NCBI RefSeq assembly: GCF_048541825.1
Contig: NZ_CP183332.1
Coordinates: 1,054,001 to 1,118,000, forward strand
Reading direction: 5' to 3'
Source: Caulobacter sp048541825
GTDB lineage: Bacteria; Pseudomonadota; Alphaproteobacteria; Caulobacterales; Caulobacteraceae
Length of the DNA stretch: 64,000 nt
Within the stretch, counting starts at the first letter, position 1; each line of letters begins with the position of its first letter. Both the position numbers and the translations under genes were made by a program. Shown piece by piece: positions 29,304 to 38,636 of the stretch. The notes beneath the pieces were generated by a model. The model was not told where the DNA came from and ran no database searches. It saw nothing but the letters and a program-made list of their open reading frames with translations.

Positions 29304-30215
29304 CTACCCGTTGAAGTTCAGCTTCAGCCCAGGCCTCGGCCACCGTGTCTTGTAGAGCTTGCCGGTCCCCGAGGCCGTGATCCACGCATCACGCATGTCC
29401 GCCCCGCCAAAGCAGATATTGGTGACGATCACGTCCGGGAAGGCAAAGTGCTCGGTCGACCCGTCGGTAGCAAAGGCGGTGATCCCGCCATTGATGATGG
29501 TCGCCACGCAGACCTTACCGCCGGCCTCGACCGCCAAACTGTCGAGCAGCTGATAGCCCGGCAGGTTGCAGACCACATTGCCGGGCGCGAAGCCGGCGGC
29601 CGGGGCCAAAACGCCCGGCTCGGCGATGTCGAAGGACCACAGCCGTCCCAGCGAGGTGTCGGCCATGTAGACGGTCTTTTCGTCGGGCGAGAGGCCCACG
29701 CCGTTGGGCGAGACGAAGTGGTCGCGCTGCCGCGTGATCCTCGAGCCATCGGTCAGGGCGTAGTAGAGCGCGCCGAACTTGCGGCCCTCGGGTGTGCTGC
29801 AGCCGTGGTCGGTGAACCAGAACCCGCCCTGTTTGTCGAACACCAGGTCGTTGGGGCCCACCAGGGCCTTGCCGTCGCATTCGGTGTAGAGCGTCGTGAT
29901 TGCGCCGGTCGCCAGATCCACCCGCTGGATCGACCCGCCCGTGTGGCTGGGCGGGGTAGGGCCGGGCACGTTCAGGCCGCCCATGTCGATGAACTGGAAA
30001 CTGCCGCCATTGTTGGTGACATAGATCGCGCCATCGGGACCGATGGCTGCGCCGTTGGGACCGCCGCCGGTCTGCGCCACCGTCTCGCGCTGGCCGTCCG
30101 GGGTGATGCGGCTCAGCCGCTGGCCCTGGATCTCGGTGAGGATCACCGAGCCGTCGGCCATGGCGATCGGGCCTTCCGGAAACAGCAGGCCTTCGGCCAC
30201 CAGTTCGATATCCAT
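29304..30215 (-). CDS. SMP-30/gluconolactonase/LRE family protein
   Basis: 303 residues from ATG 30215 with GGGAGAG upstream; a longer start at 30329 adds unconserved residues. Six-bladed beta-propeller motifs: EGLLFPEGPIAMADGSVILTEIQ, GGGPNGAAIGPDGAIYVTNNGG, GPNDLVFDKQGGFWFTDHG, SPNGVGLSPDEKTVYMADT. The Glu, Asn and Asp metal ligands of lactonases are present. It probably opens a sugar lactone. No signal peptide. Neighbouring genes give no pathway. Confidence 0.9.
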   Translation of the reverse strand: MDIELVAEGLLFPEGPIAMADGSVILTEIQGQRLSRITPDGQRETVAQTGGGPNGAAIGPDGAIYVTNNGGSFQFIDMGGLNVPGPTPPSHTGGSIQRVDLATGAITTLYTECDGKALVGPNDLVFDKQGGFWFTDHGCSTPEGRKFGALYYALTDGSRITRQRDHFVSPNGVGLSPDEKTVYMADTSLGRLWSFDIAEPGVLAPAAGFAPGNVVCNLPGYQLLDSLAVEAGGKVCVATIINGGITAFATDGSTEHFAFPDVIVTNICFGGADMRDAWITASGTGKLYKTRWPRPGLKLNFNG

Positions 30216-30282
30216 CACGTCTCTCCCTGTGCGCCTCTGACGGGCGGATGGGGAGACTATAGACGCCTGTTTCGACGCGGGG

Positions 30283-32370
30283 CTAGGATGACCCAAGGGC
30301 AGCGCTTGGCCCGGCCGGTTCGGGGTCAAGGGCTCGCATCACGGCGGCGATCAGGCTTTCCCGGTGGATGGGTTTGGCGACGTGGTCGTCCATGCCCGCC
30401 AGTCGGCAGCGCGCGATCTGCTCGGGCATGACGTCGGCGCTCAGGGCGATGATCGGGGTGCTGGCCACGGCGCCGGGCAGGGCCCGGATGGCGCGAGTGG
30501 CGGCCAGACCGTCCATGTTTGGCATGTGGACATCCATCAGGATCAGGTCGAAGCCGCCATCGCGGGCAAAGGCCACGGCCTGGACGCCGTCCTCGGCGGT
30601 GGTGACGACGCAGCCGGCCAGGGTCAGCAGCGCGTGGCCCAGTTCCCGGTTCATCGGATGATCGTCAACCAGCAGCACGCGAGACGCCCCAGGGGTGACC
30701 ATCTCCAGACTGCCGGCCTCGGGCGCTTCGGTCGCCATGACCGGCGTCGCCGGCAGGGTGATCCAGAACCGCGAACCCTGGTCTGGGACGCTGTGAACGC
30801 CGATCTGGCCGCCCATCTGGTTGATCAGGGCCTTGCTGATCGCCAGGCCCAGACCCGCGCCGCCATAGCTGCGGCTGATCGAGCTGTCGGCCTGGCTGAA
30901 GCGCTGGAAGAGGCGAGACTGCACCTCGGACGCGATGCCGATGCCGGTGTCGGCGATCTCGAAACGGATGGTTCCGGCTGACGGGTCCAGATCCATGCGC
31001 GCCGACACTTCGCCGGCGGCCGTGAACTTCACGGCGTTGGCCAGCAGGTTCAGCAGCACCTGGCCCAGGCGCACCTCATCGAGGGCGAAGAATGCGGGCT
31101 GCCCCGCTTTGTCGCCGTGGAGGCTGACGGTCAGGCGAAGGCCCTTGGCCTCTGCCGCGGGCGCAACGATCGCCACGGCGTCGCCCAGCAATCGCGCGGG
31201 AGAGGCGGGCGCCAGGTTCAGGTCCATTCGGCCCGCCTCGACCTTGGCGAAGTCCAGCAGGTCATTGACGATCTCGGCCAGCGATCGCCCGGCGCGGCCA
31301 ACCAGGTCCAGCCGCCGGCGGCTCTCTGCTGACAGGCCAGGATCGTCGGCGACCAGGCCGGCAAAGCCCAGCACGCTGTTGAGCGGGGTGCGGATCTCAT
31401 GGCTGATCGTCGCCAGGAAGTCCGACTTGGCGGCGTTGGCGGCGATGGCCCGCGCCTGCGCGGCCCGCGCGACGGCCTGGCCGCGCAGCAGCAGGACCTG
31501 CAATCGAGCCTGGCGGCTGAGCGCCAGGCCAGCGACCATGCACACGGCATAGAGGACGATGTGGAACAGCAGCGCCTGGCGCAGCGGCGGCAGGGCAATG
31601 TCGGGATCGATCCCGGTCTTGCGGATCACCGCGGGGATCGTGGCCGCCAGGGACGCCGTGACGACCAGGGCTACGGCGCGCGGTCCGCCCCGGAACACCG
31701 CCAGCAGCGCGGGTGCGAACAGCAGCGACTGCAGGAGCGGCTGGTTGGAAAACACGGCGGCGGCAGTCAGCGCTGCGATCAGGGCCATGGCCGAAGCCTC
31801 AAGCGGGCGGAGCCGGAAACCCCGCATGAGGCGGGTGTCGAGCAGGATCAGCACGGTGGGCAGGGCCAGAGCCATCCCCAGAACATTTGGCATCGTCCAG
31901 TCGTTCCAGCCCGCCCAGAAGGCCTGCCCTCGCAGGACGGCGAGCAGGCCGCTGATGCAAACCGAGGATGCCGCCGTCAGGAGCGCCGAGATCGACACCA
32001 GCAGCGTCAGGCTGCGCATGTCGCGCACGCGGCCGGGAAGCCGCAGTATGCGCAAGACCGTAGCGATGGCGGCGACCTGGAGCGTGTCGAGGCAAGAGAT
32101 CAGAAGCAGGTGAGGCAAGGGCATGCCGAAGGGCAGCTGGATCAGCACATGCAACAGCAAGGTCAGGCCCAGCAGCGCCGAGCGATCCGAGCGTGGCAGG
32201 ACCAGAAGCCCCGCGACCACGACCGCATTCGCCGTCCAGATGGTGGGCAGGCCGCTGGCCGCCTCAGCCAGCAGCAGGCTGTATCCCATGCAGGCGGTGT
32301 AGGCGAGCGAGAGGCCCGCCAGCTTTCGCCAGTTGGCCGACGCCTTTTGGAGATGAACGCTTTTTGACAC
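30283..32370 (-). CDS. Hybrid sensor histidine kinase with MASE1-like membrane sensor
   Basis: 695 residues from a GTG start at 32370 (GAAGG upstream). About eight hydrophobic segments (20-290), MASE1-like, are followed by a coiled linker, a HisKA domain with phosphorylated His324 (DFLATISHEIRTPLNSVLGF), an HATPase (NLLANAVKF, ADTGIGI, GGAGLGLAISK) and a C-terminal receiver with Asp613 (LILMDVHMPNMDG) and KP motif (DDHVAKPI). No separate response regulator lies nearby, so output probably passes through a phosphotransfer protein elsewhere. Signal unknown. Confidence 0.93.
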   Translation of the reverse strand: MSKSVHLQKASANWRKLAGLSLAYTACMGYSLLLAEAASGLPTIWTANAVVVAGLLVLPRSDRSALLGLTLLLHVLIQLPFGMPLPHLLLISCLDTLQVAAIATVLRILRLPGRVRDMRSLTLLVSISALLTAASSVCISGLLAVLRGQAFWAGWNDWTMPNVLGMALALPTVLILLDTRLMRGFRLRPLEASAMALIAALTAAAVFSNQPLLQSLLFAPALLAVFRGGPRAVALVVTASLAATIPAVIRKTGIDPDIALPPLRQALLFHIVLYAVCMVAGLALSRQARLQVLLLRGQAVARAAQARAIAANAAKSDFLATISHEIRTPLNSVLGFAGLVADDPGLSAESRRRLDLVGRAGRSLAEIVNDLLDFAKVEAGRMDLNLAPASPARLLGDAVAIVAPAAEAKGLRLTVSLHGDKAGQPAFFALDEVRLGQVLLNLLANAVKFTAAGEVSARMDLDPSAGTIRFEIADTGIGIASEVQSRLFQRFSQADSSISRSYGGAGLGLAISKALINQMGGQIGVHSVPDQGSRFWITLPATPVMATEAPEAGSLEMVTPGASRVLLVDDHPMNRELGHALLTLAGCVVTTAEDGVQAVAFARDGGFDLILMDVHMPNMDGLAATRAIRALPGAVASTPIIALSADVMPEQIARCRLAGMDDHVAKPIHRESLIAAVMRALDPEPAGPSAALGSS

Positions 32371-32468
32371 GCAGACCTTCTCTTACCGCAGGCCGACCTT
32401 TACCCAGCGACTCGGATTTTTTGGTTAAGGCGCGGTCGCGGCCCGGTGTCGCAGGGATCAGGCTCGAT

Positions 32469-32576
32469 CTAGAGCAAAGGTCGCCATGATTGAATCATGT
32501 CGTTTGCTCTAGATTCTTGTTTTGACGCGTTGTTCCGGCGGCGAACCGGTATCCACTTCGCCGAATAACGCTCTAG
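32469..32576. repeat. 108-bp dispersed repeat, copy 1
   Basis: Begins CTAGAGC and ends GCTCTAG (terminal inverted repeat), with an internal TAGAGCAAA...TTTGCTCTA hairpin and a second imperfect hairpin around CGAACCGGTATCCACTTCG. About 102 of 108 positions match the copy at 54667-54774 in the same orientation. It contains GAATC and GATTC, both GANTC sites for CcrM-type methylation. The final CTAG supplies the TAG stop of the DUF3667 gene. Related repeats are known between genes of many alphaproteobacteria. Confidence 0.9.
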
Positions 32577-33733
32577 CTGCCCAAGCCCAAAAGGATGATC
32601 GCTGCGAGGAACAGCGAAAGGGCGATGGCGCAGAAGATCAGCAGGAAGAAAGTGCGCCAGACCGCCGAGAAGGTCGACAGGCCATAGGCGCCCTTCAGTT
32701 GCGCGAACATGTGGACCGGCGTGGCGATCATGGCGGTCAGGGCCACGGTGCTGCTGAGCCACGGGATCAGGCCAATCAGGCTGGCCACCATGCTCATCAT
32801 CGCCATGAACGTCAGCGAGTACAGCACGAATACGCCATGGTCATACAGCGTGAAACCTCGCTTCCACAGGAACAATAGAGCCATAAACGGTATGGATAGT
32901 GGCACTAAAAGAAACGAATATTTGTAGAGCGTCTGCTGTAATTTGTACAAGGCGAGGTCGGGGTTCGCCAATTTTTTGAGAATCTTCTTGTTCGTCTCTT
33001 TGCCGCCGATAACCTGAAGCTTGACGTCATCTTTCACCACGGCGTCGTGCATCTCGGCCTGCCAGCTGCCCGGCTCCAGACCGTCCGCCCGGGGTCCGGC
33101 CGCCTTGACGCCTTCCAGGCGGGTGACGCGGTTGCTGGCGTCGGCCAGATCGTCTGCCGCGGCGTCGAAGTCCAACTTGGCCTTGTCCAGTTCCGCCTTT
33201 GCGTCCTCGGCCTGAGCCGGCTTGGCGGTCGCGACCTTGCGCTCTGCGCCGGCGAGGCCTGTCCTGGCCTCGGCGACCTCCTGACGGGCGGTGGCGACGG
33301 TCTGACGCGCCTCGTCCAGCCGCTCGTTGACAGCGCCCCTGTCGAAGGCCTTGCCGCCGCCAAAGCTCAGGATGAAAAACATCAGGAAGATCGTGAACAG
33401 GAACAGGCCCAGCGGCGACACATAGCGCGACCGCTTGCCCTCGACCCATTCGCGGGTCAGGCGGCCAGGGTTCAGCACCAGCAAGGGCACGGTGCGCCAG
33501 ATGCGCCCGTCAAAGTGCATCACGCCGTGCAGCAGTTCCTCGCCCAGATGCAGCAGCGAGCGGTGAACGTGGGTCGGCTGACCGCAATGGGCGCAGAAAT
33601 TGTCGCTGACGGTTTGACCGCAATCGGTGCAGGCGCCGGAATGAGCCTCGCCGGCCTTGCCCTCCGGCCTTTCCAGAGCGCCGCCAATCAGGCCGCCGGT
33701 GACCGCACCGCCGGCCGCATCCAAGTCCACCAT
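32573..33733 (-). CDS. DUF3667 membrane protein with zinc ribbon and Ala-rich coiled coil
   Basis: 386 residues from ATG 33733. An N-terminal zinc ribbon CTDCGQTVSDNFCAHCGQ is followed by the DUF3667 core (HLGEELLHGVMHFDGRIWRTVPLLVLNPGRLTREWVEGKRSRYVSPLGLFLF) ending in a membrane helix. Next is a ~100-residue Ala/Glu/Lys-rich coiled coil (RLDEARQTVATARQEVAEARTGL...), then three or four membrane helices. The coiled coil between helices would form a large extramembrane rod. Function unknown. The stop codon lies inside the repeat element, so the natural C-terminus may have been altered by its insertion. Confidence 0.85.
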   Translation of the reverse strand: MVDLDAAGGAVTGGLIGGALERPEGKAGEAHSGACTDCGQTVSDNFCAHCGQPTHVHRSLLHLGEELLHGVMHFDGRIWRTVPLLVLNPGRLTREWVEGKRSRYVSPLGLFLFTIFLMFFILSFGGGKAFDRGAVNERLDEARQTVATARQEVAEARTGLAGAERKVATAKPAQAEDAKAELDKAKLDFDAAADDLADASNRVTRLEGVKAAGPRADGLEPGSWQAEMHDAVVKDDVKLQVIGGKETNKKILKKLANPDLALYKLQQTLYKYSFLLVPLSIPFMALLFLWKRGFTLYDHGVFVLYSLTFMAMMSMVASLIGLIPWLSSTVALTAMIATPVHMFAQLKGAYGLSTFSAVWRTFFLLIFCAIALSLFLAAIILLGLGS

Positions 33734-33822
33734 AAGTCCCGCCCCGTTGCCCGCGCTCTGTTTGCCTTGGCAGGGCGCGACCGTCAAAAGATTAGCGGTC
33801 GCTCGCGCACGCAGCGATGGTT

Positions 33823-34335
33823 TTAGCGCCGATCCAGCACCCGGAAGATGAAAGCGTGGTCATCGCCCTCGCTGGCAGGATGCGCTTCGCGCCGAACCTC
33901 ACGCCAGTCTGCCTCGTCGAACTCGGGGAAGGTCACGTCGCCGTCCACCGTGGCGTCGACTTCGGTGATGTAGAGCCGCTTGGCCTTGGGCAGGGCCATT
34001 TCGAACAGTGCCCGGCCGCCGATCACGCAGACCTCGTCGACGCCATCGTCCTGGGCCTGCTCGCGGGCCATTTGCACGGCTTCCATGAAACTCTCGCAGA
34101 CCACGGCCTTCTCCGACTCGAAGCTGCCGTCGCGTGTCAGCACCAGGTTCATGCGGCCGGGCAGGGGCTTCTTGGGCAGGCTGTCCCAGGTCTTGCGGCC
34201 CATGATGATCGGCTTGCCCAAGGTGTTGGCCTTGAAGAGGGCGAGGTCTGACTTCAACCGCCAGGGCAGGTCGCCATCACGACCGATGACGCCGTTGGCG
34301 GCGCGCGCCACCACGATGGAGAGGAGTGGGATCAT
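33823..34335 (-). CDS. folA: Dihydrofolate reductase
   Basis: 170 residues. NADPH and folate motifs: SIVVARAANGVIGRDGDLPWRLKSDLALFK with the catalytic acid at D30, PIIMGRKTWDSLPKKPLPGR, and VCVIGGRALFEMALP. Reduces dihydrofolate to tetrahydrofolate. thyA, which generates dihydrofolate, is 1.1 kb away in the same orientation, separated by an oppositely oriented oxidoreductase gene. Confidence 0.96.
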   Translation of the reverse strand: MIPLLSIVVARAANGVIGRDGDLPWRLKSDLALFKANTLGKPIIMGRKTWDSLPKKPLPGRMNLVLTRDGSFESEKAVVCESFMEAVQMAREQAQDDGVDEVCVIGGRALFEMALPKAKRLYITEVDATVDGDVTFPEFDEADWREVRREAHPASEGDDHAFIFRVLDRR

Positions 34336-34429
34336 GATCCCCTGCTTAACCCTGCCCCTTCACTGACGCCAGCCAAGAGACCTTGCCAGTTATCTGAACA
34401 TCGTTAACTTGCGTCCGGGGAGAACTAGC

Positions 34430-35452
34430 ATGACCATATCGGCCTTCGAGATGCACATGGCCCGCACCGGCGGCGTCGAGGTTCTGCAGAGACGCTCCGT
34501 CGTGCTGGATCCGCCCGGGGCGGGCGAGGCGCGGGTCGCGATCGAGGCGGCGGGCGTCGCCTTCGCCGACATCGTCATGCGCACCGGGCTCTATCCCGGG
34601 GTCAAGGCGCCGGTGACGCCGGGCTATGATCTGGTCGGCCGGATCGAGGCGCTGGGACCGGGGGGCGAAGGCCTTGCGGTGGGGCAGCGTGTGGCCGCCC
34701 TGACCGTCACGGGCTCCTATGCCGATCGCCGCAATGTCCAGGTCCGTCATCTGGTCGCCGCGCCCGAGGGCGTGGCCGCCGAGGCCCTGGTGGCCGGGGT
34801 GCTCAACGGCCTGACGGCCTGGCAGATGTTTCACCACGTCGCCTCGGCCCAGGCGGGTGAGTGGGTTCTGGTGCACGGCGCCGCGGGCGGCGTCGGCGGC
34901 CTGCTGCTGGATCTGGCCCGTCTGGCGGGCGTTCGGGCCATCGGCACGGCCTCGGCGGGCAAGCGCGCCGTGGTCGAGGCCAAGGGCGGGGTCTATGTCG
35001 ACTATCGCCGGGAGCCCGTCGCCGAGCGCGCTCGCGCCATCTCAGGCGGCGGCGTGGTCGCGGCCTTTGACCATGTTGGCGGCCCGCACCTGAAGACGGC
35101 CTCGATCGCCGCCCTGCGCGACGGCGGTACGGCCGTGCTCTATGGCGGCTACGACGCCACCAAGGGTGGCAAGATGCGGCCTGCGGCGATGATCAAGATG
35201 CTGATGGCTGACCGGTTGTCGGCGCTGAAGCTGTTCACGGCCAGTCAGGGTGTGGTCGGCTACAATGTCACCTCATGGCGTGACGCGCGGCCGGACGCCT
35301 ATCGGCAGGATCTGGCAGCGGTGATGGCCCTGATCGGTGCGGGTCGGCTCAACCCGCAGATCGGCGCGACCTTCCCCCTGGCCGAGGCGGCCAAGGCCCA
35401 GGACCTGCTGCAGTCGGCCGGGGTGGCGGGGAAGATCGTCCTCAAGCCCTAG
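34430..35452 (+). CDS. Zinc-independent quinone oxidoreductase (MDR family)
   Basis: 340 residues from ATG 34430 with GGGGAGAAC upstream. GroES-like N-terminus (PPGAGEARVAIEAAGVAFADIVMRTGLYPG) and Rossmann domain with VLVHGAAGGVGGLLLDLARLAG. No structural zinc cysteines, as in the QOR subgroup, which reduces quinones or enones with NADPH. It is inserted between folA and thyA on the opposite strand; its stop overlaps that of thyA by 4 bp. Confidence 0.9.
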   Translation: MTISAFEMHMARTGGVEVLQRRSVVLDPPGAGEARVAIEAAGVAFADIVMRTGLYPGVKAPVTPGYDLVGRIEALGPGGEGLAVGQRVAALTVTGSYADRRNVQVRHLVAAPEGVAAEALVAGVLNGLTAWQMFHHVASAQAGEWVLVHGAAGGVGGLLLDLARLAGVRAIGTASAGKRAVVEAKGGVYVDYRREPVAERARAISGGGVVAAFDHVGGPHLKTASIAALRDGGTAVLYGGYDATKGGKMRPAAMIKMLMADRLSALKLFTASQGVVGYNVTSWRDARPDAYRQDLAAVMALIGAGRLNPQIGATFPLAEAAKAQDLLQSAGVAGKIVLKP

Positions 35453-36288
35453 ACCGAGACCTCGGCCTTGATGTGCGGGTGGGCCTCGTAGCCCTCCAGC
35501 GTGAAGTCCGCGTACTCAAACCCAAACAGGTCGCGCTTGTCGGCGAGGGTCAGGGTGGGGAAGGGGAAGGGCTCGCGGGTCAGCTGTTCGCGGGCCTGGT
35601 CCAGGTGGTTCAGATACAGGTGAGCGTCGCCGAAGGTGTGGACGAACTCGCCCGGCTCCAGCCCCACGACCTTCGCCACCATCAGGGTCAGCAGGGCATA
35701 GGAGGCGATGTTGAACGGCACGCCCAGGAAGACGTCGGCGCTGCGCTGATAGAGCTGGCAGCTGAGCTTCCCATCGGCGACGAAGAACTGGAACAGGCAG
35801 TGGCAGGGCGGCAGGGCCATGTCCTCGACATCGGCCGGGTTCCAGGCTGACACGATATGGCGGCGGCTGTTGGGATTGGTCCTCAGGCCCTCGATCAGGG
35901 TCTGGATCTGGTCGATCGAGCCGCCGTTCGGCGTGGCCCACGAGCGCCACTGCTTGCCATAGACCGGCCCCAGATCGCCGTTCTCGTCGGCCCACTCGTC
36001 CCAGATCTTGCAGCCGTTCTCCTGCAGCCAGCGCACATTGGTGTCGCCGCGCAGGAACCACAAAAGCTCGACGAAGATCGAGCGCAGGTGCAGCTTCTTG
36101 GTGGTCAGGACGGGGAAGCCCTTGGACAGGTCAAAGCGGATCTGCCGGCCAAATACGCCCAGCGTGCCGGTGCCCGTGCGGTCGCCGCGCTGGACGCCGT
36201 TTTCCAGGATATCGGCGAGCAGGTTCAGATACTGCCGCTCGGGATGGTCGGCGGCGGCTTTCGGCGGGGCGAGGACGGCGGTGCTCAT
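35449..36288 (-). CDS. thyA: Thymidylate synthase ThyA
   Basis: 279 residues from ATG 36288; a longer start at 36360 was rejected. Catalytic Cys162 lies in MALPPCHCLFQFFV. DRTGTGTLGVFGRQIRFDL, LLWFLRGDTNVRWLQENG, GPVYGKQWRSW and CQLYQRSADVFLGVPFNIASYALLT are invariant-type motifs, and it ends in the usual IKAEVSV. Converts dUMP to dTMP using methylene-THF. An N-terminal extension of about 15 residues (STAVLAPPKAAADHPERQ) precedes the usual start. Confidence 0.97.
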   Translation of the reverse strand: MSTAVLAPPKAAADHPERQYLNLLADILENGVQRGDRTGTGTLGVFGRQIRFDLSKGFPVLTTKKLHLRSIFVELLWFLRGDTNVRWLQENGCKIWDEWADENGDLGPVYGKQWRSWATPNGGSIDQIQTLIEGLRTNPNSRRHIVSAWNPADVEDMALPPCHCLFQFFVADGKLSCQLYQRSADVFLGVPFNIASYALLTLMVAKVVGLEPGEFVHTFGDAHLYLNHLDQAREQLTREPFPFPTLTLADKRDLFGFEYADFTLEGYEAHPHIKAEVSV

Positions 36289-36450
36289 GACCCGCAGAGT
36301 GGCTGCGAATCGATGGTTTGCACAGTGCGAGGCAGGAACGGTCCACAGCGGTGAAACCATTTTCCCGACCTGACTTCGCCTTTTGTGGGCCCTTTGTCGG
36401 TGAGAGAGGCTCCCAAAGCTGATCCGCCAAAAGTCAGCGGCCCAGGGGCC

Positions 36451-37476
36451 TCAAGCCTTGGCCGCCTTCAGTACGGTCCGTCCTGCATCGGCGATCACCG
36501 CGTCGCGTACAGCGTCCGGCGCCGTCGAGCCGCTGAGGAACACCGCCACCGCGAACTGGCGACCGTCCTTGAGGCGGTAGAGGCCGATGTCGTTGCTGGC
36601 CGGGGTCATGCCCAGGTCGGTGCGGGCGCTGCCCGTCTTGTGGGCCAGGCTGGCGTCTTCGGGCAAAGCGGCCTTCAGGCGGCCCTGTCCGGTGGTCGTC
36701 GCCGTCATGATGGCCAGCAGCCGATCGGTCGAGGCCCGGGAGATCAGCTGACCCGCCTGCAGCGCCGCCAGGAAGCGCACGGCAGCGCCGGGGGTGGCCG
36801 TGTCGCGCGGATCGGCCAGATAGTCGGTCATGGCCCTGCGGCGCGTCGCTTCCGGAACCGCCATCAGGACGGACTTGTAGGCCGGGCCCCGCCAGTCGGC
36901 GCGGAACGAGGCCACGCCCGAAATCTCGGGCTGCAGCTGTCGCTCATAGCGATCGATCCGGAAGTCATGAATGTTGTTTTGGTTTAGCCAGGCGGTCAGG
37001 GCGCCCGGCCCGCCGATCCTGTTGAGCAGCACATCGGCGGCGGTGTTGTCGCTGGTCCCGCTGGCCGCTTCCAGCAACTGCGCGATCGTGTAGTCGGTCC
37101 GCCCGGGCCAGGCCTCGGCGATCGGGCTGAAGGGCGGCGACAGGTCGATGTCGCGGATCGTCACCACCTCGTCCAGGCGGATGCGGCCCTTGTCGACCTC
37201 CGACAGCACGGCCGCGCCCAGCGGGGCCTTGAACACGCTCTGCAGCGGAAAGCGCCGCTCGCCGTTGAAGGTTACGGTCTGGCCGGTCTGGGCGTCGCGC
37301 ACCGCCACGCCCAGCATGCCGGGGGCGGCGCGGTCGGCCAGGGCCTGCAGGCTCTGGGTCAGGGCCTCGACGTCGAACACCGGCTCTAGCTGGCCCAGCA
37401 TGGGCTTTTCGCTGCAGGCGCCGACCCAGGCAGCCATCACGGCCGGGGTGGAAACGAGGAAGGCGCGGCGCAGCAT
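36451..37476 (-). CDS. Class A serine beta-lactamase, putative lipoprotein
   Basis: 341 residues from ATG 37476. The signal peptide ends in a lipobox (VGAC, C21). Active-site motifs: S80-V-F-K83, S142-D-N144, R-Y-E178 (the Glu166 position) and K280-T-G. Two residues after the omega-loop Leu the usual Asn170 reads Gln (ERQLQ). It should acylate and hydrolyse penicillins/cephalosporins; the Gln may change deacylation. Starts 128 bp from the divergent JmjC-like gene. 36289-36450 upstream of thyA holds no recognisable gene. Confidence 0.88.
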   Translation of the reverse strand: MLRRAFLVSTPAVMAAWVGACSEKPMLGQLEPVFDVEALTQSLQALADRAAPGMLGVAVRDAQTGQTVTFNGERRFPLQSVFKAPLGAAVLSEVDKGRIRLDEVVTIRDIDLSPPFSPIAEAWPGRTDYTIAQLLEAASGTSDNTAADVLLNRIGGPGALTAWLNQNNIHDFRIDRYERQLQPEISGVASFRADWRGPAYKSVLMAVPEATRRRAMTDYLADPRDTATPGAAVRFLAALQAGQLISRASTDRLLAIMTATTTGQGRLKAALPEDASLAHKTGSARTDLGMTPASNDIGLYRLKDGRQFAVAVFLSGSTAPDAVRDAVIADAGRTVLKAAKA

Positions 37477-37604
37477 CGGCGAGGTCTCTTGGGCTGGAGC
37501 TGAGCTTTTAACGCGCCGGGGTCGGAAACGGGCCCATTCACCGTTGTCGTGTGGCGCGCTCCTTGCTGATGAAGCTCTCGGTTGCATCAAAAGGACCCAA
37601 CCTC

Positions 37605-38591
37605 ATGACCGACGTTTGCGTCAGCGCCGCGCCCTCGACCCTTCTGGCAGACTGGACCGACGAAAAGCGAAGCCTGTTCCGGCGCGAGGTCGTCACCTTC
37701 CAGCACCGGTTGCTGGAGACCGGCCTGTTCACCGACGAGGCGCTTGCGCGCCTGATCGACAGCCATCCGCGCGACAGCCTCGATATCTGCACGATGAGCC
37801 GCAAGCCGATGTCAAACGAGACCTGGGCCGGCGGCGAGGCCAAGGGCCTGAGCGGCGCCGACCTGATCGAGGCCACCCATCGCGGGCGCCTTTGGCTGAA
37901 CGTTCGCCGGGCGATGAACGAGAACCCACTCTACAGGCCGGTGCTGGACCAATTGCTGGCCGAGTTCTCCAAGGCGACCGGCGCGAGGATCTTGCGCGCG
38001 CATGGCTCGGTTCTGATCTCCGCGCCGAGCTGCCAAGTCTTTTACCACTGCGATCAGGCCGAGACGATGCTTTGGCACCTGCGCGGCCAGAAGACGATGT
38101 ACCTGTATCCGCCCGTCGAGCCCTATCTGGCCGACGTCGACTACGAGGCGGTCGTGATGCGCCAGAACCTGGGCGACATTCCCTACCACGCCGGTCTGGA
38201 CGCCGGCGCCGATCCGGTGCGCCTGACGCCGGGCAGCGGCGTCACCTGGCCGCTGCATGCGCCGCACCGCGTGGTGAATGCCGAGACCTTCAATGTTTCG
38301 GTGTCCGTCGAATTCACGACCCCGACCTCGATGATGACCAACGGCACCTTCTACACCCAGGGCGTCATGCGCCGGTCGCTTGGCCTGTCACCCAAGACCC
38401 GCGCCACGCCCAAGGTGCTGCAGCCGGTCTATTGGGCCGCGTCAAAGCTGCTCAAGAAGGTCGCGCCGATCCGCCACGACGCCCTGGCCGCCCATCCGCG
38501 CATGTTCGACGTCGACCTTTCGGCGCCGGACTGTATCGCCTGGCGTCCCGGCTACGGCCCCAAGGATGTGGCGCTGGACGCCGCCGCCTGA
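37605..38591 (+). CDS. Cupin/JmjC-like protein, possible 2-oxoglutarate Fe(II) dioxygenase
   Basis: 328 residues from ATG 37605. A jelly-roll stretch has H148-C-D150 (FYHCDQAETMLWHLRGQKTMYLYPP) and a distal His (H218 or H221 in WPLHAPHRVVN), matching the HxD...H iron triad of cupin-type oxygenases. No JmjC text-book lysine contact can be fixed. The C-terminus has a short basic segment (YWAASKLLKKVAPIRHDA). Substrate unknown; related proteins hydroxylate proteins or modify small molecules. Confidence 0.65.
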   Translation: MTDVCVSAAPSTLLADWTDEKRSLFRREVVTFQHRLLETGLFTDEALARLIDSHPRDSLDICTMSRKPMSNETWAGGEAKGLSGADLIEATHRGRLWLNVRRAMNENPLYRPVLDQLLAEFSKATGARILRAHGSVLISAPSCQVFYHCDQAETMLWHLRGQKTMYLYPPVEPYLADVDYEAVVMRQNLGDIPYHAGLDAGADPVRLTPGSGVTWPLHAPHRVVNAETFNVSVSVEFTTPTSMMTNGTFYTQGVMRRSLGLSPKTRATPKVLQPVYWAASKLLKKVAPIRHDALAAHPRMFDVDLSAPDCIAWRPGYGPKDVALDAAA

Positions 38592-38636
38592 CGACAGGGA
38601 CTTGCGCCGGGGCGGCCGGGGACGGCAAAGGGAGGA

